A stretch of DNA of 64,000 nt. Source: Bryopsis sp. KO-2023. Lineage: Eukaryota > Chlorophyta > Ulvophyceae > Bryopsidales > Bryopsidaceae. The position numbers and the translations under genes are program-made. The stretch spans positions 1,554,001 to 1,618,000 of the forward strand of contig BSYQ01000007.1 in the NCBI GenBank assembly GCA_030272585.1. The letters run 5' to 3'. Under the pieces are notes generated by a model that was not told the origin of the DNA, searched no databases, and worked only from the letters and a program-made list of their open reading frames with translations. Below are positions 1 to 11,304 of the stretch, one piece after another (the stretch's first letter is position 1; the number at the start of each line of letters is the position of its first letter).

Positions 1-2142
1 TCTTGATTGGTGGGGGTGGAAGGAGTCTGGCGGAGGTATCGAATGCTATTGAAAGGTTTGGCACTGAATTGAAATCTGGATCGAGTGATGGAAAGCTGGA
101 AGGTTCGGCGGGGAGGCACGCTCAGCTGGAAGAATGCTGGAAGCTGTGTTTGGAAGCGGTGCGCACCCTGTTTGTTTCTTTTCTTGACAAAGCGAGATCA
201 TCAACACCTTGAATCAAATCAAGGGTCATGCAAAGCTGATATATTCAGCAGCCAGGGAAGACAAAACAAAACACTGCTGTGAATGCCAGAGAAATGGACA
301 TTTAAGGTGGTGCCATAGAAACAGACAGCAAAATTTCAACAAGCAAAATCCTGGGGTTGGCCATGAAACGATATCTTTTTGTCTGTCAATGCTGTAGGCC
401 GAAGATTTTTTTTCCCCCGTGATGGATCTGTTTGAAGCTGCTGCGACTCCACCAGAGGGGGGTCCACCACCTGCCGTCATTTTGCTGGTCGACCCCGAAA
501 TGGATGCTTTCCCTTTCGAGTCTTTTGGGGCATTCAAAAACTGTGCTTCTGTGAGTCGTGATTTCTCGCTGGCACTGCTCATGTCAAGAATGGAGACCGA
601 AGTGGATGCAGCCATGTCAGATTTTAAGTTCATTGCCGAGCCAAAATGGTGCCCAACGAATGGAGGTGAGCTGATGTCAGACTGTACGAACAATCAGCGA
701 TGCAAAGGTCGACACAAGCAGGGCTTGTCTTGCAATAAACCCCCAGAGAACCAATTTTACCTTGAAAAAATGACAAGAAAGCAGGATTCTTCTTTCCTGG
801 AAAAGAGATTAGAGTTGAAAAAAAAATGAAGGTATCGCTCCCTGTAGGAAAATGTTTAGGAAACCTTCGGAATCTGAACGCTACGATTTTGGGGTGGGAA
901 AATCAAAATTTTACACACAGGATTTCCTCCCAGCCATAGGTTATTGCTAAATATTGTGATTTTTTTCAGGAGAGAATGCGGATCTGTCCGACTCCTTCAA
1001 GAAGTCCATCGTGGATCAATTCGGAAAGCTGGAGGGGCTTTCCGGCAGCCAAGACTGCTCGACTTCTGTGGAAGAAGCACAAGAGCTGCTCGCTGAAGCA
1101 AAATCCTTCCTTTACCACGGAGGTCCCAGTTTCCTGGGGGGCTTCATGTCTCCACTGGTAAGAAAACCCATCCAATGGGAAACCAAAACACACAAATACG
1201 CAAATAGCCCAAGATGACCATTTTTGTTCCCTACGGAGGAATTTTTCATGGGGCTGGTTATCCAAGGCAGAATTAAACGGTGTGAAATGTGGTGCAAATC
1301 CCTTTGAACAGGCGATTTCGTCTTTGGATCTATCACAATGCAAAATGGCAGTCTTGCTCCATCGAGAAACTTACGGCCATTCTCATGAATTGATGGATCG
1401 AGCTTTTTCGAGGTAGGGCTATGAACAACTCATCTCTTCCAGGCTTTTCTTTCGGGGTACAAACCAAATCCACAACCGCCCAAAAATGATTTTGTGCATG
1501 GACCCTCCATCGAAGTCATGATTGACAAGAAGATAAAACAGAGAAGCGAGGGGAAGAGTGGATGGGAAGAGAGTAGACGGGCTAGCCAAGAAGTTTATAT
1601 ATATTTATAAACTAGTTTTAGTGGGCAACCAACTAGGCTGTTTTTTCCCTCAGGTCTCAGCTTAGCACATGGAGCCACAACCTGCCTTTCTGCTCGGCCG
1701 CTCTGCTGTCAGCCTGCGGTGCAAAAAGCATCGCAGTCAATGGAATTCCACTTCACGATGCTGAGGGCATCGAGCGTTTACAAGATATTCTCCAGGTTTG
1801 ATCACACGGCTTTACTCAGGTCCTATGGGTGTTTGTTTTACAGAAATGTTCATACAGACCCAAATCTGTCTGGCTTTACTCAAGTGTGGCTGATGAAACC
1901 CATCCACACTCCATGACTGAGGTCTGCTGATCCCTCAGCATTTTGAACTAAGTTAAGATGGAGTTTGGCTTATTGCCTGTCTTCAGGGTGTATCTACCGG
2001 TGTGTCAATTGGACAAGCAGTTCGATCCTGCTTCAAGGAAGATCGACCTGCTTTCGAGCGATCGCAATTGCGAGTCTATGGTATACCAACCCTGACAGCA
2101 GGTGCTGCTGGAAAAGGGGGGAAAAACAAGAAGAAGAAGTAG
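1..2142 (+). CDS. CFAP46-like flagellar protein, C-terminal part (partial at window edge)
   Basis: Six consecutive exons can be read: about 1-158, about 458-665, 970-1157, 1312-1412, 1654-1795 and 1987-2142 (TAG). From the second exon on, all junction phases agree (AAT GGA G|GA GAG, CTG|GCG, AG|G, CAG|GGT). The first two exon limits are less sure. Motifs such as LLVDPEMDAFPFE, SVSRDFSLALLMSRM, SFLYHGGPSFL, LDLSQCKMAVLL and QLRVYGIPTL in this order recall the C-terminal CHAT-like part of CFAP46 (TTC40), a protein of the axoneme central-pair C1d projection. That match is from memory of the family. The protein ends in a lysine tail (GGKNKKKK). The 5' part lies outside the window. Fragments of this same gene recur near 6.5 and 62.3 kb. 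Confidence 0.55.
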
Positions 2143-2987
2143 ATCACCTTGAAAGTCTTTCGGAGTGAAAAAAACATCTGGTCCAATCCCCATGGATCCC
2201 TTAGTTACGAACAATTTACCAATAGATTACCAATACCAAATGCTTCTTAGCCAGGGGGCCTAAAGGAGAACTCGTACAACACTCGTCGAAATGCATCTGT
2301 GTCTGGATCAAGATGTTGAATCCATCCCCCATGACTCACGTCCAAAGTTGGGCAAGTCCTTGTAACCAAGTCAAACAGAGGCAGCACAACCATAGCCTAA
2401 AAACTTAGCCTTCAGCCCTGGACTACACCAGAACCCACATCCTCTATTCTACTTCCCCTTCACCTGTTACCATTTCAATTAATACCTCGAATAAGTTAGA
2501 AGATGGAATCTGGAATGACTAATCTAGCGTGCTGGGTACTTGGGGGGCAAAATAGTTCTTTCTGTTTAATCCATATCTTTTTAACCAGTGCTTGTCTCAC
2601 TGCTAATGCTGTTATCGACACAATTCCTTTACATCGATAGATATATGAACTTCTTTCATGCCTTTAGTGCCCACCAAAATAGATCCAGTCCATTTGTTTT
2701 CAGCCCTGATTCTGCCATCGTGTTCTTTCCATCCAAAGCTGCACCAATTTTCTCCATCCAATAGAAATAGACCCACCCTTAGGTGCGAATTCCTCTTCCC
2801 GAGTAAATTTCCATTTACGAGGTTCATCCACAAAAATCCACTTTGAATCAGTGCTGCTGGTGCAATATCTGAGGTCAAGTGTGGGTACCCGTTCAATCCA
2901 TTCACCACCATGTACGTAGAGATTGTCTCGAGAACAGCATTTCTGACAGTTTTGCAATCTTCCTATCCACAGATGTGGGCTTGATAG
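2143..2987. other. 3' flank of the CFAP46-like gene and unassigned sequence
   Basis: The first roughly 250 bases (to about 2400) are the 3' flank that is repeated next to both decayed copies (near 6.7 and 62.6 kb). On the minus strand an open frame of 123 codons (2700-3071) contains NLYVHGGEWIERVP and KWIFVDEPRKWKF, faintly like one kelch blade. It runs across the start of repeat unit 1, has no clear start or splice context, and is not called as a gene. Confidence 0.3.
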
Positions 2988-4193
2988 CACCACCATCATT
3001 GTTTCTTCTCCTGATTGAGCCCAATTGACTTTCTCCAAATCGCTCTGCCAATCACCAAATAAATGAAACAATCAGCATTCGAAACTCTCCTTGGGCAACT
3101 ATGCACATCCTCAGATTTCACCTGGGTGTTTGTATCATGTTCTTCAGAACAAAAAATAGACAGATTTTCACTTTTCATCAGAGGTGGATCATTGTCACTT
3201 AAATCGAATGATCTGAATTCGTCTTGTCATCTTATATTCGAATTAGCCTCTAATTGGCTTGATTTGCAATAAAATGTGGTTTTGCATGCAATGTTATGAA
3301 CATTGTTGGGGAAATCATCAGTTCATCTGGTCCTCACCTTATGAACAGGTACGACAGACATGGGACAAATCGACACTCTTGTCCCTGTTCCAATTCTTTC
3401 TCCTCCAATATCAACAAACGTAATTGATTTTATCATGAAGGCACTCAAGAGGCTGTCTTCAGCATTTTCCCTGTACAAGTCAGCAACCACAATAAATTAG
3501 ATTCATCTCAGCCCGCAAAGGCTTACATTACTCACCTAGAGGGAACAGCCCTGTACTTTTTACTGCACAGAGTGTACAGATTCAAAATTTCACTCAATGC
3601 AACCACCTGTTGTTTTTATCACTTGATCCAAACTGTATATGAAAACTGAGCTGAATCTCTTGTTTTTGTGTTCACGCAAAACCCAATAATTAATTATAAA
3701 TAATAAAAGTCAACAACACAGCAGGCAGTACTCACCAACATCACAACAGTTGTCCATATCGGGGGAGATCAGCGATTGTTCCACCCAATTCTGCACACAT
3801 CTCCTTTGCCGTATCGCCAAAATATTGCTTGTGCCATGAATACAATCCTCCTGATGATTTTTCAGGTAATATGCACTTTCTTTGTAGATAAACAAATGAA
3901 AACAAATATGACTGATCATGATTGGCTCCTCCCTTGTAGGACCCAACCTCCACCGACGATTCCATAATCACCACCTGGCAAACTTGGTACTTCTGCCATC
4001 TCTCCTCCACAAGTCACTCCACCTCCACCATAATATTTTTTTTGTTCCTCTTTTGATTTTGAATATTTCTTCCCTCTTGAGTATCTGTCTTTTGTTTTCT
4101 CCCTTGATTATGTTTCACTCGAACATAATCTGACAATAAGAAATTGAGTCCCCACCTACCCCAAACAGATTTTGAAAATAACATAATGCAATC

Positions 4194-4412
4194 CCAACCT
4201 ATCCCCATTTTTTTTTTTTTGCTGTTTAATTTTTTTTTTCAGCCTCGGCTGAGTTTCCCCACCTATCCCCATTTTTTTTTTTTTTTTTTTTTATGATTTT
4301 TTTTTCAGCCTTAGCTGAATTTCCCCACCTATCCCCATTTTTCTTTTTTTTTTGGTTTTATGATTTTTTGTCAGCCTTAGCTGATTTTCCCCACCTATCC
4401 CAAACAGATTTC
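4194..4412. repeat. Tandem repeat, about 70 bp period, with CAGCC/GGCTG inverted repeats
   Basis: Three copies of a block read roughly as (T)n, CAGCC-TTA/TCG-GCTG, then TTCCCCACCTATCCCCA. The CAGCC...GGCTG halves can pair as a short hairpin. The array lies just downstream of the stop codon of the tail-anchored gene, and unit 2 has a matching array at 59722-59932. On the sense strand of that gene it is purine-rich. Confidence 0.75.
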
Positions 4413-4435
4413 AAGAAAAGAAAAAAAAATCAGCT

Positions 4436-5726
4436 TTAAAGTTTTTTTATAGCAAATATGACGATGCCTAGGATTGCAACGCCATGCACCCAACTATTTC
4501 TCCACCACTTTGTTGTTTCCTGGACCTCTCCACTCTCAGCATCCAGCAGAGAGGACCCAGCAGAGCGATTAACCTTCTCGCTCTCCGCTTTCTCCACCTC
4601 CAGGGTTTCGTCACCCTGTGACAACCCCTCCAAGCTCTCACCCTCCCCACCAACAGCCATAATGCTGGAATTGGTGGCCATTCCAACATTCTCCACCTCA
4701 GCTAACCGACGATTGGCTGACTCCAGCCGACTCTCCACATCAGCTCTGTCAGCTTCACTTTTCTCCAGGGCTCCCTGCAGAGCACAGATGTCTGCCTTCG
4801 CCACATGAAGCTGGGTGCGAAGGTCTTCGATGCTGGACCCCAGGTTGTGGTTTTGGAGGATGCCTTGGTTCAAGCTCTTCCATAGCTCCATCACCTCCGT
4901 GTCCAGCTCCTCCTTCGACACCTGTAGCATTTTAAGAGGAAAAAAGGATCATGCAACCGAGAACACACCCAAATATCTGAAAACAGCAGCAATACAACAA
5001 AGAATAAAGCAGTGTTATCTTAGATAGAATTTGCTTTCTTACCTTCAGACCTTCCACAGTCTGGTGGAGCCTCACGTTCTCCGATCGCGATTCCTCCAGC
5101 TGCGTGTGGAGGAACCTGATCTCCTCCTCGGGCCGAGACTGGGTTTCGGAGGAGGCTTGTGGCATCTTGGGGGGCTGCGCACCTGCGTCAAGGATTGACG
5201 ACAGGTTCAGGATTGGAACGTGTCGCGGCCGCCTGAAAGTCCGCATTGTATCGAGTGCTGACGGCAGCTCAGTGTCATCGACGCTGTGGTCGAAGAGCTG
5301 GCCAGCACCCAAATACACGTCGTCGTCCTCGCTAAAATCTCCTCTCGCGGTTTGGTAGGAGTCGCTCAGGTCATCCTCGTGGCGAAACTAAAAACGATGG
5401 AAAGGAAATAAACATGCATGCACACAGCACCCACAGGGAGTCTTCCCATCCAAGCGAAACCGTGGCAAGAGAATAATAATTCCTCCCAAAAAAACGACAG
5501 GGTATCATCGACACGGCGTCCTCCAAATCGTGCGAGTGATTGTGCAAGAAACAAAATTAACAACCGCCGACTTTGGCGCGAGAACTGGCAGCCAGGAGAC
5601 GCTCGTCGAAACGAAGCAGTGTCCAAAACAACGATAGGAACTCCAAATCAACAAAATAACGACAAGAAAACCTTGCAGGATTCAATTGTAGAACCAAGAG
5701 CGACACGATAGACCCACCAGCTCCAT
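4436..5726 (-). CDS. Coiled-coil tail-anchored membrane protein, copy 1
   Basis: No family is recognised. Two firm exons, 5043-5387 and 4436-4921, join in phase 0 (CTG AAG|GTG TCG); a tiny first exon 5718-5726 (Met-Glu-Leu, donor GTGGGT) is a guess. The N-terminal part is acidic (DDLSDSYQTARGDFSEDDD) and followed by RRPRHVPILNLSSIL. From about residue 70 the protein is heptad-rich (EEEIRFLHTQLEESRSEN, IEDLRTQLHVAKADICAL). It ends with one hydrophobic segment, WVHGVAILGIVIFAI, and KKL at the very C terminus. This layout (coiled coil, single C-terminal membrane span, short basic tail) is that of tail-anchored proteins such as plant WIT proteins, but no homology to them is claimed. The paralogue at 59966-61257 has identical exon lengths. 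Confidence 0.75.
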
Positions 5727-6517
5727 GCTTTCCACCTCCTCGCGTTCAAAAAAACTTGTGTCGGCAGAAGAAGTGACGACAACAGTTCTCAGTCGCAGTG
5801 CAAGCAAAAGGAACGAGCAGAGTATTCGTTTTGTAGAGGTTTCACTTGCCAGTTTCTAGTCACCGCCAAGTGGGCCCTGTGCCACAAGACGATTAGTCAG
5901 TACCTGGAAGTTCACGATTGAGATGTACCCAGAGCACTACATTACATTGGACAATATAATATGACTGATTGGTCCATAAAATCCTGTTTCTGATGAGTCA
6001 TCTGGTGTTCTCTCAAACACGGATCGTTGGTTGCCTTGATGGATGAGCATGTTGTGTGGAATTGAGGAAAATAAAGAGTGGCGGAGCGACGATTTTCTTT
6101 CTTCTGGTCGATTGTTGATAATTTTTTTTTCTGTCAGACACATAGCAGTAACACCCAAAAAAGTGTGGCACAGAAAAAGGAATAATCACCTGTTTTCCAG
6201 ATTCCTGTTTGTATGTATTCTTGATGCAATGCTGTGGAAAAAGCAATTCCCAGTCGACTGACCAGTCGTGTGGTTGGATGAACAAAACTAGTAAAGTACT
6301 TAACACAGTATCATGAACTTCCTCGTTTTTGATGACTGACTACCGGACGGCCAAATTCTCCTGCTCTTGAGGCCCTGTTTAATTTTTCTATCTGGTGTAG
6401 GTAACCCTGTCAACATTCTTCTGACGTCGGTCGATTCATGAAGGTATGCATCCACAGGGAGAAACTAGCACTATCATTTCAGGTGTTATTTTCTGCAGGA
6501 TATCTTTGGAAATGCCA

Positions 6518-6850
6518 TCGCTGGCACTGCTCATGTCAAGAATGCAAACCGAAGTGAAAGCAGCCATGTCAGATTTCAAGTCCATTGCAGAGCCAAAATG
6601 GTGCTCAACGAATGGAGGTGAGCTGGTGTCAGACTTCTCTTGTGATAAACCCCAAGAGAACCAATTTTCCTTTAAAAAAATGGCAAGAACACTCGTCGAA
6701 ATGCATCTGTGTCTGTATCAAGATGTTAGATTCATCCTCCATGACTCAGGTCCAAAGTTTTTTGCCACTCATCAGATTGGCAAGTTCTTCAAACCAAGCC
6801 AAAGAGAGGCGACACAACCACATCCTAAAAACTTAGCTCTCCACCCTTGA
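6518..6850 (+). pseudogene. Decayed fragment B of the CFAP46-like gene
   Basis: Bases from about 6518 to 6626 repeat the exon that encodes LALLMSRMETEVDAAMSDF, including the GGAG|GTGAGC donor, with a few substitutions. The copy continues into the start of the following intron, then jumps at about 6690 (aaaatggcaagaacactcg) straight to sequence that lies about 130 bases beyond the stop codon of the parent gene. All later exons are missing, so it cannot encode the protein end. Confidence 0.75.
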
Positions 6851-6932
6851 GGAAGTAAGAAGGCTTATCATGCCTTCGTAAAACATTAGTAAGGCCACAA
6901 ATGCCACTGAGGGGTCTTCTTAAGCATGTTGC

Positions 6933-7721
6933 TTTCTCCCCCTCCCCCCCCAAAAAAAATGGGGTCATCGTGCGTCAGGCGATCAGAAGGATCCTCCCGC
7001 TTGGACCTTGGCAAATATGAGCATTCATTTCGCTTTTGCTGTGATCACCCGAGCACGCACCTTGGGATTGACGAAGGCGAATTGGTGTTTGCTTAAGATC
7101 TATATTGTGTCACATTCATTTCCCTCCTATTTTTAACTCTGCAGTTGCCCCTGAAAAAAAGGTGTACATTGTTTGGAAGTTACTTCCTTTTTCCAGGGAG
7201 GGGGACTAAATCAGGGGTACTATTTTTATTTTTTTTTTTGGGGGGGGGTGGTCACTGCTTCAGCTCAGGAGTTGCATTTTTTAGCTGCATTCTTGTAGCG
7301 ATTTTTGGTGCTTCACAAAGGCAGCCCCTTGCAAGCACTCATGTCAGATGCATTTATTCCATAAAGTGAGATAATGTTTCAGTTAAATGAAGACATTTCC
7401 TTTTTTGGTAAAGCTTAGTTGAGAATTTGGGTTGGTGAACGTCTCACTCAAACGGACACCCAGTAAGAACGAAATCAACACAGACTCTTGGTTCCACTCA
7501 ATGCTGGCATGAATTCTTGATGGTGGAACAGTGCAGAAATCGGTGAGGACGATTCCAGAAAACCCGTTCGTCTACTCGACCTCATACATGACCATCCCAA
7601 ACGCATTGAAAACCATCCATCCCCAAATCCCCCCCCCCCTTTCCGCCAAACAAGCTCCACCCATCCCAGCAATCCCAAGAAAGCTCTACGAAGCAGTGAG
7701 TGGACGTTTCCTCGCCAGTTA
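6933..7721. other. Intergenic region with T-run/G-run junction
   Basis: No exon is seen. The stretch includes a C-run followed by an A-run near 6946-6960 and a T-run followed by a G-run near 7226-7250, a motif that recurs elsewhere in the window. The last 200 bases are the 3' flank of the minus-strand tRNA-binding protein gene. Confidence 0.5.
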
Positions 7722-10622
7722 TCATCTCACCAATCCATTGGGGATGGTCGAAGAAACAACGCCTTTCGATGTCTCGAATGCACTGTCCTTGTATTTGGCC
7801 ACCCCTTGGGCATCAGTGACGAGATCAGGGAAGAGCTTTTCCAGTACTTTCTGTTTTGGCTTGATTTCCTCTGCAGGGGGGTCGGCGTAACCAGCGAAGG
7901 TGATTTTTTCCCCGATGCTGACACCTTCTGGCGGAATCAATGGATCGCAGGATTCATGCTTTTCGTCAGACGCGCACAAAACCATCCCTGATGATAGAAT
8001 ACCCCTCATATTGGCGGGCTTCAGATTGCAACAAACGATGACCATCCTGTCTTGCATTTTTTCCACAGGGACGAATTTGACCAGGCCGCTGATGACCTGC
8101 GAGCGAGCAACAACACTTGAGCGAACGCATGCAGCATTTTCGTTAGAGGACAAAAAAAAGCAAGCACTACAAAAAGTGTGAATCCTTTTGGGCAATCCAA
8201 ATTTTTAGATCGACACCAGGGAAGAGGGCTCGAAAAAGTTGAACGAAATATTCAAGCACTTTGTCCTTTCCTTCCCCCTCCAGGGGGGTGTTTGAAGAAA
8301 AAAACAAATTGTTACTTGATTGCTTTGAAAATCATTGTTTAGTTTTACCTGTCGTGGTTTTTCCTCCCCAAGGTCTATCTGCTCCAAGTACAAGCTGTCT
8401 GCATCCGGGTGCCTCTCCACTTTGATGATTTTCCCCACCCTCAAATCCAGCATGTCGATTTTCACCTCGACCACTTTCTTCTTGGCAGGTTCCTTTGGCT
8501 TCTTTTCCTTTTTCTCTTTCTTCTTATCTTTTTTGCTTGCCTGGGCACCTTCCTACGAAAGACATCGACACATAAACAATCCACAAAAATAAATACATTA
8601 ATTAAAAATAAATAAATTTACTAAATTTTAGCTTCTTTTTGACAGGTGTGTAAGGAGCCCGAATATCTTTCAAAAAAAACATAAATCAATCGATAAATGA
8701 ATCGGCACGGGCAACCCACAAAAATAGATGCTTTCAGCCGACGGATTGAGTCGACGTAAATTCTTTCAGTAATATTGGGAAAGATTTGGTAGGTTGATGT
8801 TGGTGGAATTTTTTTTCTCACCGGCTGATCAGGGGGGGCGGCGGCGTTATTTGAACTGGCAGGTGTCTGCGTAGTTGGATTTGGTGCCGGAGAGCTGTTT
8901 GCTTTGGCTTCTCCAACCTTTCCAGTCTTTCCATTCTCAGGGCTGGCTGCCTGGAATATGTCCATTGGATCACAATAAAAACACAATTAATTTCTTGCTT
9001 CACTTCGATTTTGCAAAACTGTTTGTTATGGGAAAAAAAAAGCTGTTTCAACATTTGGGAAAAAAAAAAACAGAGAAGAAAAGAGAAGAAAAACTCGACT
9101 CTTAAACATTGCACGAAACTATCCGGAACATCACACACACAAAAAAAAGATTTAAAAAACACACAGAGAAATAGAACCTGCTCTGTGAATTTAACAGAAA
9201 CAGTGTTTCATCTGTTGAATTTTTTTTTATAGAAAAATTATACCTTGGCTGGCGAAGAAGTGGCAGGCATTGCAGGAGGGGTGAAATCGAATCTGGTCGA
9301 AGGAAAAGCCACTCGACTGAATACTTTTTCCGAAGCATCTTCCGATCGACCAATGAAATCGCACCATCTGATCAAATTGCAAAAATGACCAGTCTGGGCT
9401 ACAGGAAATGCTGACTGGCACAGGAATGGCAAGAAAAAAAGACAGAAAGAATAAAAAACCCTTCCAAGGGACTTGCGGTACATATATCCACAGCTGATAA
9501 TGGAAAAAAAAAAAAACTCCACCAAAATTCAAACTCCATACCATAACACAGGCTGATGTACATCCACATGGTCAACATATAACACACTGCTGTAGTTTTC
9601 AATTTGATTTTAAGGTTTCCTGCGCAGATTGGGTGAGTTGATATTATAATCTAACTGTGGATTCCCTCACTCATATTCTCAACATAGAACAAACGCCAAC
9701 ACCGCCCCCCCCCAAAAAAAACAACTCATAAAAAGCAGAAAAAAAACAAGAAAAAAAACACTCACCACAGCAGGGTGCACAGCAGAGAACACCGCCAGGT
9801 CTGCCAATGTCAAATATCCACCCACTAAGAATACTCGATCTTCCAGACGTTTGTTCAACTGCATGGCACAACACCCTCTTTTCAATAAAAGCATTTATGA
9901 ATCACTTTTTTTTGCGGTTGCACTCCTGACATGTTTTTTCTTGGATTGTCTCTTTTCAACATTTATTGGGGGGAGGGTTGCTGGTCTTTTCATTGAGTAA
10001 ATAACATTTACTCGAACCAGTAGAAATCATTTTCAATGATTCATTTATTCGGGGATGTCCGTGCTGTGCTGCAATTCTTATCGATGAAAAGGAATGGATG
10101 GTTTTACCTCGGCCAATTTTTCATCCACCAACGGATTCAAATTCGTGTAAACATGATTCATCCATTGTGAAACCTGTTGAAACAAAAAAGGGAAAATTCA
10201 GGCCCATGCATACAACCTTGTATTTTGAAATTGAAGCGTTTTGAAGGGGGAAAATTGGACATAGATTTTCGATGATTCATGACACAACCTCGCCCCCTGG
10301 AATCTACTCGACTGATGCTAGTTTCCCATGCCTGATTCTGAACATTACTAAAATATCCTTCCATGCATGTCCACACCTCTGCAGCTTCTTCGGGTGTTTT
10401 TCCCAGTAGATCAGAGGATTTCTGGCTGATGGAGGCCAGATATTTGCTGATTGTGTTTTTCCCCGTGAGCACAACACCATCCGCTGCCACCAGCTCCAAT
10501 TTGCCTTCCGAAGCTTTCACTTTGCACTTTTCGGTCGGTAAGTTGAGGTGCGACAGCAGGAGGAGAATTCCAGCGCTCCCAGCTCCATCATCTAACGACA
10601 ATGTGCATCGCTTGGCCGCCAT
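7722..10622 (-). CDS. AIMP1/Arc1p-like tRNA-binding protein (EMAPII-type OB fold)
   Basis: Seven exons in coherent phase 0: 10344-10622, 10108-10173, 9766-9858, 9244-9414, 8822-8950, 8349-8552, 7722-8096, giving 438 residues. Residues 1 to about 185 look like the GST-like interaction fold ([33 protein letters not shown]). A Pro/Ala/Asn linker and a lysine-rich stretch follow ([20 protein letters not shown]). The tRNA-binding OB domain fills the C terminus from about residue 270: [48 protein letters not shown] and PPEGVSIGE. Family knowledge: such proteins bind tRNA and tether aminoacyl-tRNA synthetases (human AIMP1/p43, yeast Arc1p, Arabidopsis At2g40660 type). Cytosolic action is inferred, since there is no leader peptide. 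The gene starts 0.7 kb from the divergent TraB exons. Confidence 0.88.
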
Positions 10623-11304
10623 TTTGAATTCCGCAGTATCCAACCCCCGCTCTATTTGTTGGAAGAAAGATGTCGCTTTAAGTGTGAAGCATGCAGATTC
10701 TGTGGAGCGCTCAGGAACGGCCTCGTGCCCTCTTGGCAAATTTCGTTCTTGCGAAATCTTCCGCAGGAGATTTTCCACAAAAATTGACAAGCGAACAGGC
10801 AGTCATTTCCATGTGGGAAATGGATCTGCCCGCACGTCGGACTCGCTGAAAACAAAACGGGGAGCATCGCGGAGATGTAAAAACGGGGCCGAACCTCTTT
10901 ACCATGACTTCACTGGGGCTGAACGGAGCCTCCACGAGTGCGTCGATAAAGCCTGGGCGTGTCAGACAAGTTTTTGGCACTGGGCAGCATGCCATTTCCA
11001 TTCGAAGCAGCCCCAACAGTTCACAGAAAAGGCACGAAGCACACCTGAGTTGTTGTTTTTCACCTTTCTTTCCGATTTGCTGTTGTGTGCTCAGAATCCT
11101 GAGGAAAAAAAGTTTTGAAACTGGCAACGGCAGCAGGAATGGAAATCGCTGCAGGAAATTTCATCGCAGTTGTGTTTGTAATGAACACATGTGAAACAGT
11201 TTCGTTCAACATCAAAATTCTTTTAAATATGATACAAAAAACCAAGAAAGTGCTGGTCATTCTTTTTCAAAATGCTAATTATGCATTGCTGTGTCTTTCC
11301 GCAG

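Larger units (their letters stand above)
2988..6932. repeat. Segmental duplication, unit 1 (direct repeat of 58484-62942)
   Basis: Long stretches match 58484-62942 in the same orientation, base for base with scattered substitutions and small indels. The left boundary is near the shared text ctcctgattgagcccaattg, the right boundary near aagcatgttgct. The unit holds a tail-anchored coiled-coil gene on the minus strand, its tandem-repeat 3' flank and a decayed CFAP46-like fragment. The region 3000-4190 has no exon I can support. One minus frame (3741-4010) is shared with unit 2 but shifted there by an extra G, and a 126-codon plus frame in unit 2 (58779-59159) is broken here by a deletion, so neither is likely coding. 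Confidence 0.85.

Noticed and set aside
3741-4010. Minus-strand open frame (EKSSGGLYSWHKQYFGDTAK) present in both repeat units
   Set aside because: Unit 2 has an extra G that shifts the frame, and no start or splice partner fits, so conservation is due to duplication, not coding.
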